This document shows, piece by piece, positions 1-7,343 of a stretch of 9,797 nt of DNA. Source of the stretch: an uncultured Candidatus Pelagibacter sp. (GTDB lineage Bacteria > Pseudomonadota > Alphaproteobacteria > Pelagibacterales > Pelagibacteraceae); contig CAJQRR010000055.1 in the NCBI GenBank assembly GCA_905612385.1, forward strand, positions 1 to 9,797. Direction: 5' to 3'. Numbering within the stretch: position 1 is the stretch's first letter; each line of letters starts with the position of its first letter. Under the pieces are notes generated by a model that was not told the origin of the DNA, made no database searches, and saw only the letters and a list, made by a program, of their open reading frames with translations. The position numbers were made by a program, and so were the translations under genes.

Positions 1-318
1 TGTTATCCAAAATCCTTTAAAAATTCTAATAAATTTGGAGTAAGCACTCTTCAAATAATGGCAAAGAGAGGACACGAAATTGATTTAGAATATTCAAAAA
101 AAATAATAATGGATAAAATGAATAGTTTCTTTGGCTATGTCGTTGTTGAAAAATTGAAATTTATAAGTTTTGATGATGTTCAAACAAAATTCAAAAAATT
201 AGATACTAATGAAAACTATGTGACAAATATTAAGTATGCAGATAGAATTAATAGTATTAAAAATGACAAAATTAAAAAATCATTACTTGAATTAACAAAA
301 CTATTTAAACAACGATGA
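1..318 (+). CDS. DciA/DUF721 family protein, C-terminal part (5' end outside window)
   Basis: The frame is open from base 1 with no stop upstream of the first in-window ATG at 58, so the gene starts outside the window and that ATG is internal. The visible 105 residues match the second half of the DUF721 domain: a short strand (STLQIMAKRG), then a helix, then the NSFFGYVVVEKLKF segment that corresponds to the family's N-x-FFGY region. A Lys-rich helix closes the protein. Members of this family (DciA) are considered loaders of the replicative helicase DnaB; that role is family knowledge and is not shown here. The stop codon overlaps the start of the dsbA-like gene as ATGA, which suggests translational coupling. 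In alphaproteobacteria a DUF721 gene commonly sits between mutY and a dsbA-smc pair, so mutY may lie to the left. Family assignment is fairly sure, function less so. Confidence 0.82.
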   Translation, partial: CYPKSFKNSNKFGVSTLQIMAKRGHEIDLEYSKKIIMDKMNSFFGYVVVEKLKFISFDDVQTKFKKLDTNENYVTNIKYADRINSIKNDKIKKSLLELTKLFKQR

Positions 319-905
319 AAAAATTAACCTCAACATTATTTATAATATTAATAATCTTCTCTACTAAAGCGTTTGCTGTAGATAATGAAATAATCAAAAG
401 AATTACAGAGGGTGAAGAAAGTGCTAAAATAACAATAATTGCTTACGAGTCATTGACTTGTGGTCACTGTGCAAATTTTCATAAAGATGTGTATCCAGAA
501 CTTAAGAAAGATTTCATTGATAAAGGGTTGGTAAGAATTGAATTTAGACATTTTCCATTAGACTTAGCTGCATTTAATGCTTCAAAAATTGCACAATGTA
601 ATAACGATGGTAATTCAAATATTTTGAATATTTTGTACCACGGCCAAAAAAAATGGGCTAGAGGAAAAACACCAGATGAAGCAACGGGTTATTTAAAAAA
701 ATTTTTAGAAGGTGAAAATGTGAATATAGATTTTGAAAAATGCCTAAGCGATAAGACTATAGAAGATTATGTTTTAAATGATCGAATCGATGGAGTAAAA
801 AAATTTGAAGTTAATGCTACTCCTACGATAATAATTAATGATAAAAAGTTTGATAAAGCCCTAAATTATAAGAATTTAAAAAAATATCTGGAAAAACTGA
901 TATAA
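315..905 (+). CDS. Secreted DsbA-like thiol:disulfide oxidoreductase
   Basis: This 196-residue protein has a clear Sec signal peptide: Lys2-Lys3, a hydrophobic core to about residue 17, and a probable cleavage after AFA (residue 21). The mature part begins like a DsbA/thioredoxin fold. The redox motif CGHC is at residues 49-52 in the context ESLTCGHCANFH, and the cis-proline that faces it is Pro170 in NATPT. It should form or rearrange disulfides in periplasmic proteins. Two further cysteines, C95 and C143, are widely spaced and could form a second, structural disulfide, as reported for some alphaproteobacterial DsbA proteins. The dipeptide between the active-site cysteines is Gly-His as in eukaryotic PDI, not the Pro-His of E. 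coli DsbA, so its redox potential may differ. The start overlaps the upstream stop (ATGA), and smc follows 8 bases after its stop. No dsbB partner is visible. Confidence 0.9.
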   Translation: MKKLTSTLFIILIIFSTKAFAVDNEIIKRITEGEESAKITIIAYESLTCGHCANFHKDVYPELKKDFIDKGLVRIEFRHFPLDLAAFNASKIAQCNNDGNSNILNILYHGQKKWARGKTPDEATGYLKKFLEGENVNIDFEKCLSDKTIEDYVLNDRIDGVKKFEVNATPTIIINDKKFDKALNYKNLKKYLEKLI

Positions 906-913
906 GTTAGTTC

Positions 914-3487
914 ATGGAGTTTAAAAAAATCCAATTAAATGGATTTAAATCATTTGCTGAGAAAACTAATTTTTTAATTGAAGATGGGCTAACAGGAATA
1001 GTTGGACCTAACGGTTGTGGAAAATCAAACATTGTAGAGTCTTTAAGATGGGCTATGGGAGAAACCTCAGCAAAAAGTATGAGGGGCTCAGGAATGGAAG
1101 ATGTTATTTTTAACGGAACATCAAACAAAGCTTCAAAAAATATAGCTGAAGTTTCAATCATTGTAGATAATGCAAGTCATGAAGGACCCTTACAATATAA
1201 AGACATAGATCAAATCGAAGTTAGAAGAAAAATTGAAAAAGATAAAGGTTCTAAATTTTATATAAATGATAAAGAAGTTAGAGCTAGAGATGCACAAATG
1301 TTTTTTGCAGATTTATCTACAGGTGCTCATTCGCCATCAATGATAAGCCAAGGACGTATTGGTGCCTTAGTAACTGCTAAGCCTACAGATAGACGTGCTA
1401 TTTTAGAAGAGGCGGCTAACATTTCAGGATTACATGTCAGAAGGCATGAGGCTGAACTTAGATTAAATGCTGCAGAGGCCAATTTAAAAAGAGCAGATGA
1501 ATTAAGAAGGCAGCAAGAAAAACAGCTAGCCAACCTTCAGAAGCAAGCAGAAGAAGCTACAAAATATAAACTTATTTCTGAAGAGATAAAAAAAATTGAA
1601 GCAGGGTTATACTATTTAAAGTTATTAGACATTGATAATGAAATTAGGATAGAAAATGAAATCAATAATGAAGCTGAGGGAGAAGTGAGCAACTTCAATC
1701 AACAGATTTCTCAATTTGAAAGTTTAATTAAAACTGAAACAGATAAAGTTTCTCCATTAAGAGAAAAAAATATTGAAAACCTATCCAAAATTCAAAGATT
1801 AAATTTAGAACTACAAAATTTAGATGAAGAAAATGTAAGAACACAAGGTGAGATAGAAAATTTCAAAAATTCATTAAAAACCATTGAAGAGGATATTGAT
1901 AGGGAAAAAGGGATTGTAATAGATGCAAACTCAAATGAAAAAAGATTAAAAGAAGAGAAAAGTGAGTTAATAGAAATAGACTCTAAATATTTTGAAACTG
2001 AAAAATTATCAAATGAAGATCTCGAAGAGGCCAAAAAGCAACTTAATGAAGAGCAAAAAGCTGTAGATGAAATTATTGAAATGTTCGCGAATGGCAACAT
2101 AAATATCAGTATTGACCCAATTAAAGGCGTTATTAATACAATCGAAAAAATCAAAGAGTTAATAAATAATAATGAAGCCAACCAAGCTCTTACTTTGCTA
2201 GATAGAACTAAAATGGAATTAAATAATTTCTTAAGTAATTTAGCCAATGATGAAAGTAAAAGTAAACTAACTGACATCAATGAAAAAAATGACAATATAA
2301 AATTACTTCAAGAAAAATATGCAGATAGCTTTAGCAAAAACCAATCTATTAAAAAAGAATCTATAAAAAGAAATGAAAGAATTAAAGCTATTGAAACTGA
2401 GGTTGAAAGTTGGAAGAGTTTACTTTCAAACTCTCAAAAAATGGTAACAGAATTAACTGAAAGAAAAAATAAGTTGTTGTCACAACTAAATGAGCGTGAC
2501 CAACAACCTAAAGTACAAGCAGAGAAAAAAGGTCAGGCCACTGAAGGGTTAAGAATTTCACAAAATGAAAAGATTGAGAATGAAAAGATAATTGAAGAGA
2601 CAGATAAAAAGATAAACTCTTTAAGGCTTGAATTAAACGATGTTCAAGAAAGATCTATTCAAATAAGAGAAAGAAAAGCAAGTTCAGGTGCAACTGTCGA
2701 GGGATTAAAAAAACGTAAAGATGACTTGTTAGAAAGAGTTATTTCTGAACTTAACCTCGAAGAAAATGATATACTTGAAAATTCTAATTTAAATGGTGTT
2801 GAGGAACTACCAGACTCGATAGCTCAAGAAGATGCCCTAGATGAAAAAAAGAAAGATAGAGAAAAGCTTGGTTCAGTTAATTTGAGGGCTGATGAAGAAA
2901 CAAATAAATATGAAATCGAAATTAAAAAAATGGAACAAGATAGGGAAGATCTTGTATCCGCAATCATTAAATTAAAAGAAAGTATTAATGAATTAAACCA
3001 AAAAGGAAGAGAGAGGCTTTTAGAGGCTTTTGAAAAAGTTAATAGAAAGTTTAACGAAGTTTACACAAAATTATTTAATGGAGGAAATGCAAAATTAGAA
3101 TTAGTTGATTCTGACGACCCACTTGAAGCTGGTTTGGAAATGCTGGTAAGTCCCCCAGGTAAAAGACTTCAATCTATAACTTTACTATCTGGTGGTGAAC
3201 AAGCTTTGACTGCCTTATCACTTATCTTTGCTGTGTTCCTTACTAACCCATCTCCAATCTGTGTGTTGGATGAAGTTGATGCTCCACTAGATGATGCTAA
3301 CGTAACAAGATTCTGTGGTCTACTAGATGACCTAACAAAAATAACTAACACTAAATTTATTATTGTTACTCACCATGCTCTTACAATGTCTAAAATGAAT
3401 AGACTTTATGGAGTAACTATGCCTGAAAAAGGTATTAGTCAGTTAGTAGCTGTTGATTTACAAAAAGCTGAGAGTATGGTTGCTTAA
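914..3487 (+). CDS. smc: Chromosome segregation ATPase SMC, short form without a recognisable hinge
   Basis: SMC dimers organise and help segregate the chromosome with ScpA and ScpB. Both ATPase half-heads are intact. The N-terminal half has Walker A GPNGCGKS at 31-38 and the Q-loop in ISQGRIG around Gln146. The C-terminal half has the signature LSGGEQ at 758-763, Walker B PICVLDEVD at 781-789 and the H-loop near His820. LGSVNLRADEE (652-662) matches the conserved block before the C-terminal head. Between the heads are two charged coiled-coil arms, about residues 175-390 and 444-690. Length is 857 residues, against about 1150-1190 for typical bacterial SMC. The 150-200 residue globular hinge expected in the middle is not seen. 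Only a roughly 53-residue, less charged segment (391-443) lies there. It contains no cysteines, so it is not a Rad50-type zinc hook. The frame is uninterrupted. Identity is secure; the missing hinge is my reading by eye. Confidence 0.96.
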   Translation: MEFKKIQLNGFKSFAEKTNFLIEDGLTGIVGPNGCGKSNIVESLRWAMGETSAKSMRGSGMEDVIFNGTSNKASKNIAEVSIIVDNASHEGPLQYKDIDQIEVRRKIEKDKGSKFYINDKEVRARDAQMFFADLSTGAHSPSMISQGRIGALVTAKPTDRRAILEEAANISGLHVRRHEAELRLNAAEANLKRADELRRQQEKQLANLQKQAEEATKYKLISEEIKKIEAGLYYLKLLDIDNEIRIENEINNEAEGEVSNFNQQISQFESLIKTETDKVSPLREKNIENLSKIQRLNLELQNLDEENVRTQGEIENFKNSLKTIEEDIDREKGIVIDANSNEKRLKEEKSELIEIDSKYFETEKLSNEDLEEAKKQLNEEQKAVDEIIEMFANGNINISIDPIKGVINTIEKIKELINNNEANQALTLLDRTKMELNNFLSNLANDESKSKLTDINEKNDNIKLLQEKYADSFSKNQSIKKESIKRNERIKAIETEVESWKSLLSNSQKMVTELTERKNKLLSQLNERDQQPKVQAEKKGQATEGLRISQNEKIENEKIIEETDKKINSLRLELNDVQERSIQIRERKASSGATVEGLKKRKDDLLERVISELNLEENDILENSNLNGVEELPDSIAQEDALDEKKKDREKLGSVNLRADEETNKYEIEIKKMEQDREDLVSAIIKLKESINELNQKGRERLLEAFEKVNRKFNEVYTKLFNGGNAKLELVDSDDPLEAGLEMLVSPPGKRLQSITLLSGGEQALTALSLIFAVFLTNPSPICVLDEVDAPLDDANVTRFCGLLDDLTKITNTKFIIVTHHALTMSKMNRLYGVTMPEKGISQLVAVDLQKAESMVA

Positions 3488-3494
3488 TAAATAA

Positions 3495-3770
3495 ATGCCA
3501 AAGGATTCGCTTAAAACTCGCCTAGAGATTGCAAAATCTAAAATTGCTGAGAAAAATCTTTATAAAGATCAAGAACCACCCTCTTCTATTGGGACCGCCT
3601 TTAAATTAAGTACAGAATTAGTGTCTGCAGTAGTAGTTGGGACAATTATAGGGTTTATTTTAGACACGACCTTTGGTACTAAGCCTTGGTTAATATTAAT
3701 ATTTTTTTTTGTAGGTGTGGTTGCTGGAATTATAAACGTATTCAGATCTGCAAAAAATATGCAAGAATAG
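3495..3770 (+). CDS. atpI: ATP synthase accessory protein AtpI
   Basis: This small 91-residue protein has a charged N-terminal tail of about 35 residues followed by two membrane helices, around 40-58 and 64-82. The helices are separated by a short loop (DTTFGTKPW), the usual layout of the AtpI family. The second helix has the glycine-rich pattern FFVGVVAGIINVFR seen in that family. AtpI is not part of the finished enzyme. In studied bacteria it is linked to assembly or stability of the subunit c ring and to magnesium handling. It sits 7 bases after smc and 12 bases before atpB, as the first gene of the F0 set, which supports the call more than the poorly conserved sequence does. No strong ribosome binding site precedes the ATG. 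The spacer before it contains extra in-frame stops (TAATAAATAA). Confidence 0.88.
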   Translation: MPKDSLKTRLEIAKSKIAEKNLYKDQEPPSSIGTAFKLSTELVSAVVVGTIIGFILDTTFGTKPWLILIFFFVGVVAGIINVFRSAKNMQE

Positions 3771-3782
3771 ATTTAAAAAATT

Positions 3783-4517
3783 ATGGCTACAAACCCAATG
3801 CACCAATTCGAAGTTTATAGAATTGGACCAGAAATAAAATTAGGCACGGTAGATATATCGTTTACAAATGCAAGTTTGTTTATGGTCATTAGTTCTTTAG
3901 CAATACTATTAATTTTTAATATTGGATCAAAGAAAAACTCATTACTACCTAGTAAGGTTCAACTTCTAGCAGAGCTAAGCTACAGCTTTGTTTCAAAAAT
4001 GATTAGCGATACAGCTGGGTCTAAAGCAAAACCATATTTTGCTTTTATCTTTTCTTTATTTATGTTTGTGCTGTTCTGCAACATGTTTGGAATGATCCCT
4101 TATGCATTTACAGTAACTAGCCACATCATTGTTACTTTTATTTTGGCTTCATTTATTTTTATTGGAGTAACAATAATTGGTTTCATGAAGCATGGTTTGG
4201 GTTATTTAAAATTATTTGTACCAAGTGGAGTACCGGCAGTTCTTCTGCCATTAATTGTTGTTATAGAAATTATTTCTTATTTAAGTAGACCTGTAAGTCT
4301 TTCTGTTCGTTTGTTTGCCAACATGATGGCCGGTCATACTATGATGAAAGTTTTCGGTGGCTTTGTAATAAGCCTCGGGATAGTTGGTGGATGGCTTCCA
4401 CTGAGTTTTTCGGTTGCACTAACTGGTTTGGAAATACTGGTTGCTTTTCTTCAAGCATATGTTTTTGCAATCTTAACCTGCATCTATTTAAACGATGCAT
4501 TAAATTTACACCATTAA
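3783..4517 (+). CDS. atpB: ATP synthase F0 subunit a
   Basis: Subunit a forms the two half-channels that carry protons past the c ring in the inner membrane. The 244-residue protein is close to the usual alphaproteobacterial length and has five or six hydrophobic segments. The essential arginine is R176 in SVRLFANMMAGH, equivalent to E. coli R210. The final helix carries LEILVAFLQAYVFAILTCIYL. H185 (in MAGH) and E217 occupy the positions of E. coli E219 and H245, so the acid/histidine pair is swapped, a known variant in this family. The N-terminus (NPMHQFEVYRIGPEI) is typical of alphaproteobacterial and mitochondrial-like subunit a. Gene order atpI-atpB-atpE confirms the identity. All key residues are present, so it should be functional. 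Confidence 0.98.
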   Translation: MATNPMHQFEVYRIGPEIKLGTVDISFTNASLFMVISSLAILLIFNIGSKKNSLLPSKVQLLAELSYSFVSKMISDTAGSKAKPYFAFIFSLFMFVLFCNMFGMIPYAFTVTSHIIVTFILASFIFIGVTIIGFMKHGLGYLKLFVPSGVPAVLLPLIVVIEIISYLSRPVSLSVRLFANMMAGHTMMKVFGGFVISLGIVGGWLPLSFSVALTGLEILVAFLQAYVFAILTCIYLNDALNLHH

Positions 4518-4524
4518 CTAACAT

Positions 4525-4530
4525 AGGAGG
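4525..4530 (+). promoter_or_regulatory. Strong Shine-Dalgarno site of atpE
   Basis: AGGAGG lies 5 bases before the atpE start at 4536. It is the only near-perfect Shine-Dalgarno sequence before any start codon in the window. The other gene starts have AT-rich or coupled leaders with little or no complementarity to 16S rRNA. Stronger initiation here fits the need for about ten or more c subunits per F0 complex, when other subunits are needed once or twice. The site is seen directly; the expression effect is inferred. Confidence 0.85.
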
Positions 4531-4535
4531 ATATA

Positions 4536-4763
4536 ATGGAATTAGAAGCAGCAAAAATGATCGGAGCAGGACTAGCAGCGATAGCTCTAGCTGGTGCCGG
4601 TGTTGGAATTGGAATTATCTTTGGTAATTACCTTTCTGGCGCAATGAGAAACCCATCCGCAGCACAGAAACAATTTCCTAATCTTTTATTAGGATTTGCT
4701 TTAGCTGAGGCTACTGGTCTATTTGGATTAGTTGTTGCGTTAATTATTTTATTTGCATTTTAA
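4536..4763 (+). CDS. atpE: ATP synthase F0 subunit c (proton-binding rotor proteolipid)
   Basis: This is a 75-residue hairpin of two membrane helices. Helix 1 is the glycine/alanine-rich stretch around residues 10-32 (AGAGVGIGIIFG). The polar loop carries RNP at 38-40, and helix 2 contains the ion-binding carboxylate E58 in GFALAEATGLFG. Many copies form the rotating ring that turns proton flow into rotation. The residue after E58 is Ala and the position matching the sodium ligand Gln in helix 1 is Gly, so the sodium-binding signature is absent and the rotor should use protons. The gene lies 18 bases after atpB and 5 bases before atpF', and has the strongest ribosome binding site in the window. 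Length and motifs are fully normal for an alphaproteobacterium. Confidence 0.98.
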   Translation: MELEAAKMIGAGLAAIALAGAGVGIGIIFGNYLSGAMRNPSAAQKQFPNLLLGFALAEATGLFGLVVALIILFAF

Positions 4764-4768
4764 ATTTA

Positions 4769-5359
4769 ATGATTAAAAAAATATTTTTTCAGTCGATATT
4801 TTTAAGCTTCCTATTTTCTATGGAAGCTTTTGCAGCTGAAAGTGGAGGAATGCCTCAATTAAATCCTGAGTTTTGGATTTCTCAAATTTTTTGGTTAACT
4901 ATAACTTTTGGAATATTATATGTTGTTCTTTCTAAACTTATACTTCCAAAAATTAGTGCAAACCTGGAGATAAGAAAATCACAAATCGTAGAGAATATTG
5001 AGGCGGCAGAGAAGCAAAGAGAACAGAGCGAACTGAACTTAGCAGAATACGAAAAAATAATTCAAAACAGTAAGGATAAAGCTAAAAATTACTTTAAACA
5101 ATCTAAGGAAAAACTATTGAAAAGTATTAATCTTAAAAAAGATGCCTTAGATAAAGAGCTAAATTTAGAAATTCAAAAAACTGAATCTGAAATTCAAGAA
5201 CTTAAAGACAAAGCTCCTGAAAAAATTAATAAGATAGCTGCAGAAACTTCTGCAGATTTACTGCATCAGTTGATAAGTGCAGAAGTTAATAGTAGTAGCA
5301 TCTCAGCAATTGTTGATGACCTATCAAGAAGAAAGATGAATAAATATTATGGCAATTGA
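4769..5359 (+). CDS. atpF': ATP synthase F0 subunit b'
   Basis: This is the first of two paralogous peripheral-stalk subunits, as in phototrophic and alphaproteobacterial ATP synthases, where b and b' form a heterodimer. After GGMPQLNPEFW (26-36) comes a single membrane helix at about 37-58, then a long charged coiled coil to the C-terminus that would reach up to F1. GGMPQL followed by QIFWLT is characteristic of b'. Before it lies an extra stretch that looks like a cleavable signal peptide: Lys3-Lys4, a hydrophobic core, and AFA just before AES at residue 23. A cleaved N-terminus would fit the periplasmic N-terminal orientation of b-type subunits. The alternative start at Met28 would leave no room for the conserved residues before the helix, so the first ATG is preferred. 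Its last 11 bases overlap atpF. The symbol atpG is also used for b' in some annotations. Confidence 0.93.
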   Translation: MIKKIFFQSIFLSFLFSMEAFAAESGGMPQLNPEFWISQIFWLTITFGILYVVLSKLILPKISANLEIRKSQIVENIEAAEKQREQSELNLAEYEKIIQNSKDKAKNYFKQSKEKLLKSINLKKDALDKELNLEIQKTESEIQELKDKAPEKINKIAAETSADLLHQLISAEVNSSSISAIVDDLSRRKMNKYYGN

Positions 5360-5846
5360 TGCAACTTTTTGGGTAGCAATATCTTTTATAATTTTTATTG
5401 GAGGCCTAATTTATCTAAAAATACCTCAAAAAATTAATGAAGTTTTAAACAAACTCATTTTAGATATTAAGAATGAAATTAATGAAAGTGAAAAATTAAG
5501 ATCTGAAGCAAAAATTCTATTAGATAATACACAAAGTAAATTAGATACAGCCCAAACAGTTAGTAATGAAATTTTAGAACAAGCCAAAAAAGATAGTGAC
5601 CATTTGGTTATAGAGATGAATGATAAATTGCACAAATCTTCTGAAATCAAAAAAAATTTAGCAGAAAACAAAATCACCCAGATGAAGGATGCGGCACTTA
5701 AGGAGATAAAAGATGTATCCATAAGGATTGCTGTTGAATCTGTTAAAGAAATTATAAGTACATCTGTTGATAAATCAAAACTCGACAGTTTGTTTGATAA
5801 AAACCTGGAAGAAACAAAAGTTGCTTTAAAAAAAATCAACTCATAA
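5349..5846 (+). CDS. atpF: ATP synthase F0 subunit b
   Basis: This 165-residue protein has one N-terminal membrane helix (about 5-23, TFWVAISFIIFIGGLIY), then a charged, heptad-like helical stalk to the C-terminus. That is the standard form of subunit b, the stator arm that links subunit a to the F1 head. The start overlaps the end of atpF' by 11 bases in another frame, so the two stalk subunits are probably translationally coupled and made in equal amounts. It is the last gene of the F0 group. The F1 genes atpHAGDC are not in the window, matching the split F0/F1 arrangement usual in alphaproteobacteria. Sequence conservation in subunit b is low, so the call rests on topology, the IPQKINEVL segment after the helix and gene order. 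Confidence 0.94.
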   Translation: MAIDATFWVAISFIIFIGGLIYLKIPQKINEVLNKLILDIKNEINESEKLRSEAKILLDNTQSKLDTAQTVSNEILEQAKKDSDHLVIEMNDKLHKSSEIKKNLAENKITQMKDAALKEIKDVSIRIAVESVKEIISTSVDKSKLDSLFDKNLEETKVALKKINS

Positions 5847-5885
5847 TTCCCTTACAATTTTTAAAAAAAACTATAAATTGACCAA

Positions 5886-7343
5886 ATGAAATCTATAGTC
5901 ATTGGTTCTGGTTTTGGTGGGATAGCTGCTGCCCTCAGATTAAAAGCCAAAAATCATAACGTTACATTAATAGAAAAACACCCTGATCTTGGGGGTAGAG
6001 CTAGAGTGTTCAAAAAGAATGGTTTTACATTTGATGCTGGACCTACTGTGATTACAGCACCTTATTTAATTGAAGAGCTATTTGAACTTTTTAATAAAAA
6101 AGCAGAGGATTATATAAAACTTACACCTCTTAATATTTGGTATCAATTTATTTTTGAAGATGGGAATAAGTTTGACTATTCTGGTAACGAAGAAAAAATG
6201 AAAAAACAGATTAGAGAAATAAATGAAGATGATGTTAAGGGATATGAAGAACTTGTAAAATTTACTAAAAAAATATTTGATAAAGGGTTTACAGAACTTG
6301 CAGATGTACCCTTTGATAAACCTTTAGTTATGATGAAACAGTTACCCGCTCTATTAAAGCTTAAAAGTTATAAATCAGTATATTCGCTAGTGTCTTCCTA
6401 CATTAAAAATGAGAAATTAAGGCGTATGTTAAGTATGCATCCACTTTTAGTTGGAGGGAATCCTTTTACAACAACATCAATTTATGGATTGATACTATAT
6501 CTAGAAAAAAAATGGGGCATTCATTACTCAATGGGTGGTACTGGAAATATAATCAAAGGCTTAGAAACGCTAATGACTGAAGAAGGAATAGAGATAATTA
6601 AAGGTCAAGAAGTCACAAAAATTATTTCATTAAATAATAAAATTGAAGGAGTAAAATTAAATAATCAAAAAGAAATAAATGCAAATAATGTAATATGTAA
6701 CGCTGACCCACCTGCAGTCTATGAAGGGCTTCTTGATCAAACTAAAACTAATTCTTTATTTGAATGGAAGCAAAAAAGGATGGAATATTCTATGGGGTTA
6801 TTTGTGTATTATTTTGGTACTAAAAAAACGTACCCTGAGGTTGAACACCATACAATTAAGTTTGGGGACAAGTATAAAGAACATCTAAATGATATATTTG
6901 ATAAAAAAAAATTAAATAATGATATAAGTTATTATCTACATAGACCTTCAGCTACTGATAAATCTATGGCACCAGAAGGAAATGACTGTTTCTACGTACT
7001 AGTTCCAGTCCCAAACAATCAATCTAAATTAGATTGGAAAATTGAAGGTGAAAAGATGAAAAACCTAGTAATAGATAAAATGGAAAAGGCACTCTTGCCA
7101 AATCTTAGAGAAAACATAGTTGAGGACTTCTACTTAACACCTGATTATTTTGAAAAAGAGTTGAATACTAAATTTGGATCTGGGTTTTCTATACAGCCCA
7201 AGTTTACTCAGTCAGCTTATTTTAGATTTCACAATAAATCAGAAATTTGTGAAGGGTTATACTTTGTTGGCGCTGGAACACATCCTGGTGCAGGCGTACC
7301 CGGAGTACTATCCTCAGCAAAAGTTTTAGATAAGATTATTTAA
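5886..7343 (+). CDS. crtI: Phytoene desaturase CrtI
   Basis: This 485-residue FAD enzyme introduces double bonds into phytoene, normally four to give lycopene. The N-terminal dinucleotide-binding motif is GSGFGG at 7-12 and is followed by LIEKHPDLGGRAR and FDAGPTVIT, the standard CrtI opening. The C-terminal carotenoid desaturase signature is at 460-474 (FVGAGTHPGAGVPGV). Length is normal (about 490-510). The ATG lies just before the first beta strand of the FAD fold, so the start is secure. It begins 39 bases after atpF, the largest gap in the window, and overlaps crtB by one base (TAATG). With crtB, crtY and blh it forms a phytoene-to-retinal pathway. The number of desaturation steps cannot be read from the sequence, but the adjacent lycopene cyclase implies lycopene as product. 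Confidence 0.96.
   Translation: MKSIVIGSGFGGIAAALRLKAKNHNVTLIEKHPDLGGRARVFKKNGFTFDAGPTVITAPYLIEELFELFNKKAEDYIKLTPLNIWYQFIFEDGNKFDYSGNEEKMKKQIREINEDDVKGYEELVKFTKKIFDKGFTELADVPFDKPLVMMKQLPALLKLKSYKSVYSLVSSYIKNEKLRRMLSMHPLLVGGNPFTTTSIYGLILYLEKKWGIHYSMGGTGNIIKGLETLMTEEGIEIIKGQEVTKIISLNNKIEGVKLNNQKEINANNVICNADPPAVYEGLLDQTKTNSLFEWKQKRMEYSMGLFVYYFGTKKTYPEVEHHTIKFGDKYKEHLNDIFDKKKLNNDISYYLHRPSATDKSMAPEGNDCFYVLVPVPNNQSKLDWKIEGEKMKNLVIDKMEKALLPNLRENIVEDFYLTPDYFEKELNTKFGSGFSIQPKFTQSAYFRFHNKSEICEGLYFVGAGTHPGAGVPGVLSSAKVLDKII

Noticed and set aside
58..318. ATG at 58 as the true start of the first gene
   Set aside because: The same frame is open to base 1, and residues before the ATG fit the DUF721 domain, so this Met is internal and the gene is cut by the window edge.
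907..1533. Minus-strand open frames of 84 and 68 codons (907-1161 and 1327-1533)
   Set aside because: Both are antisense to conserved SMC head sequence that includes Walker A and the Q-loop, which explains the coding signal.
1792..2295. Long minus-strand open frame of 167 codons opposite smc
   Set aside because: It lies entirely antisense to the smc coiled-coil region. Its Ser/Leu/Phe-rich translation is what the complement of Glu/Lys/Asn codons gives, and it has no recognisable motif or own upstream signals.
3012..3032. Short direct repeat of AGGCTTTT in smc
   Set aside because: Two 10-base near copies arise from the conserved protein stretch ERLLEAFE and make no larger repeat array.
3702..3710. 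Nine-T run in atpI as a possible terminator tail
   Set aside because: There is no GC-rich hairpin before it and it lies inside the second membrane helix of AtpI (codons for Ile-Phe-Phe-Phe).
4339..4627. Open frames on both strands across the end of atpB and start of atpE (minus 4339-4554, plus 4391-4627)
   Set aside because: They overlap strongly conserved subunit a and subunit c sequence in other frames and show no domain of their own.
5426..5839. Minus-strand open frame of 137 codons opposite atpF
   Set aside because: It is the antisense shadow of the Lys/Glu-rich stalk of subunit b, with low-complexity Ser/Leu/Phe content.
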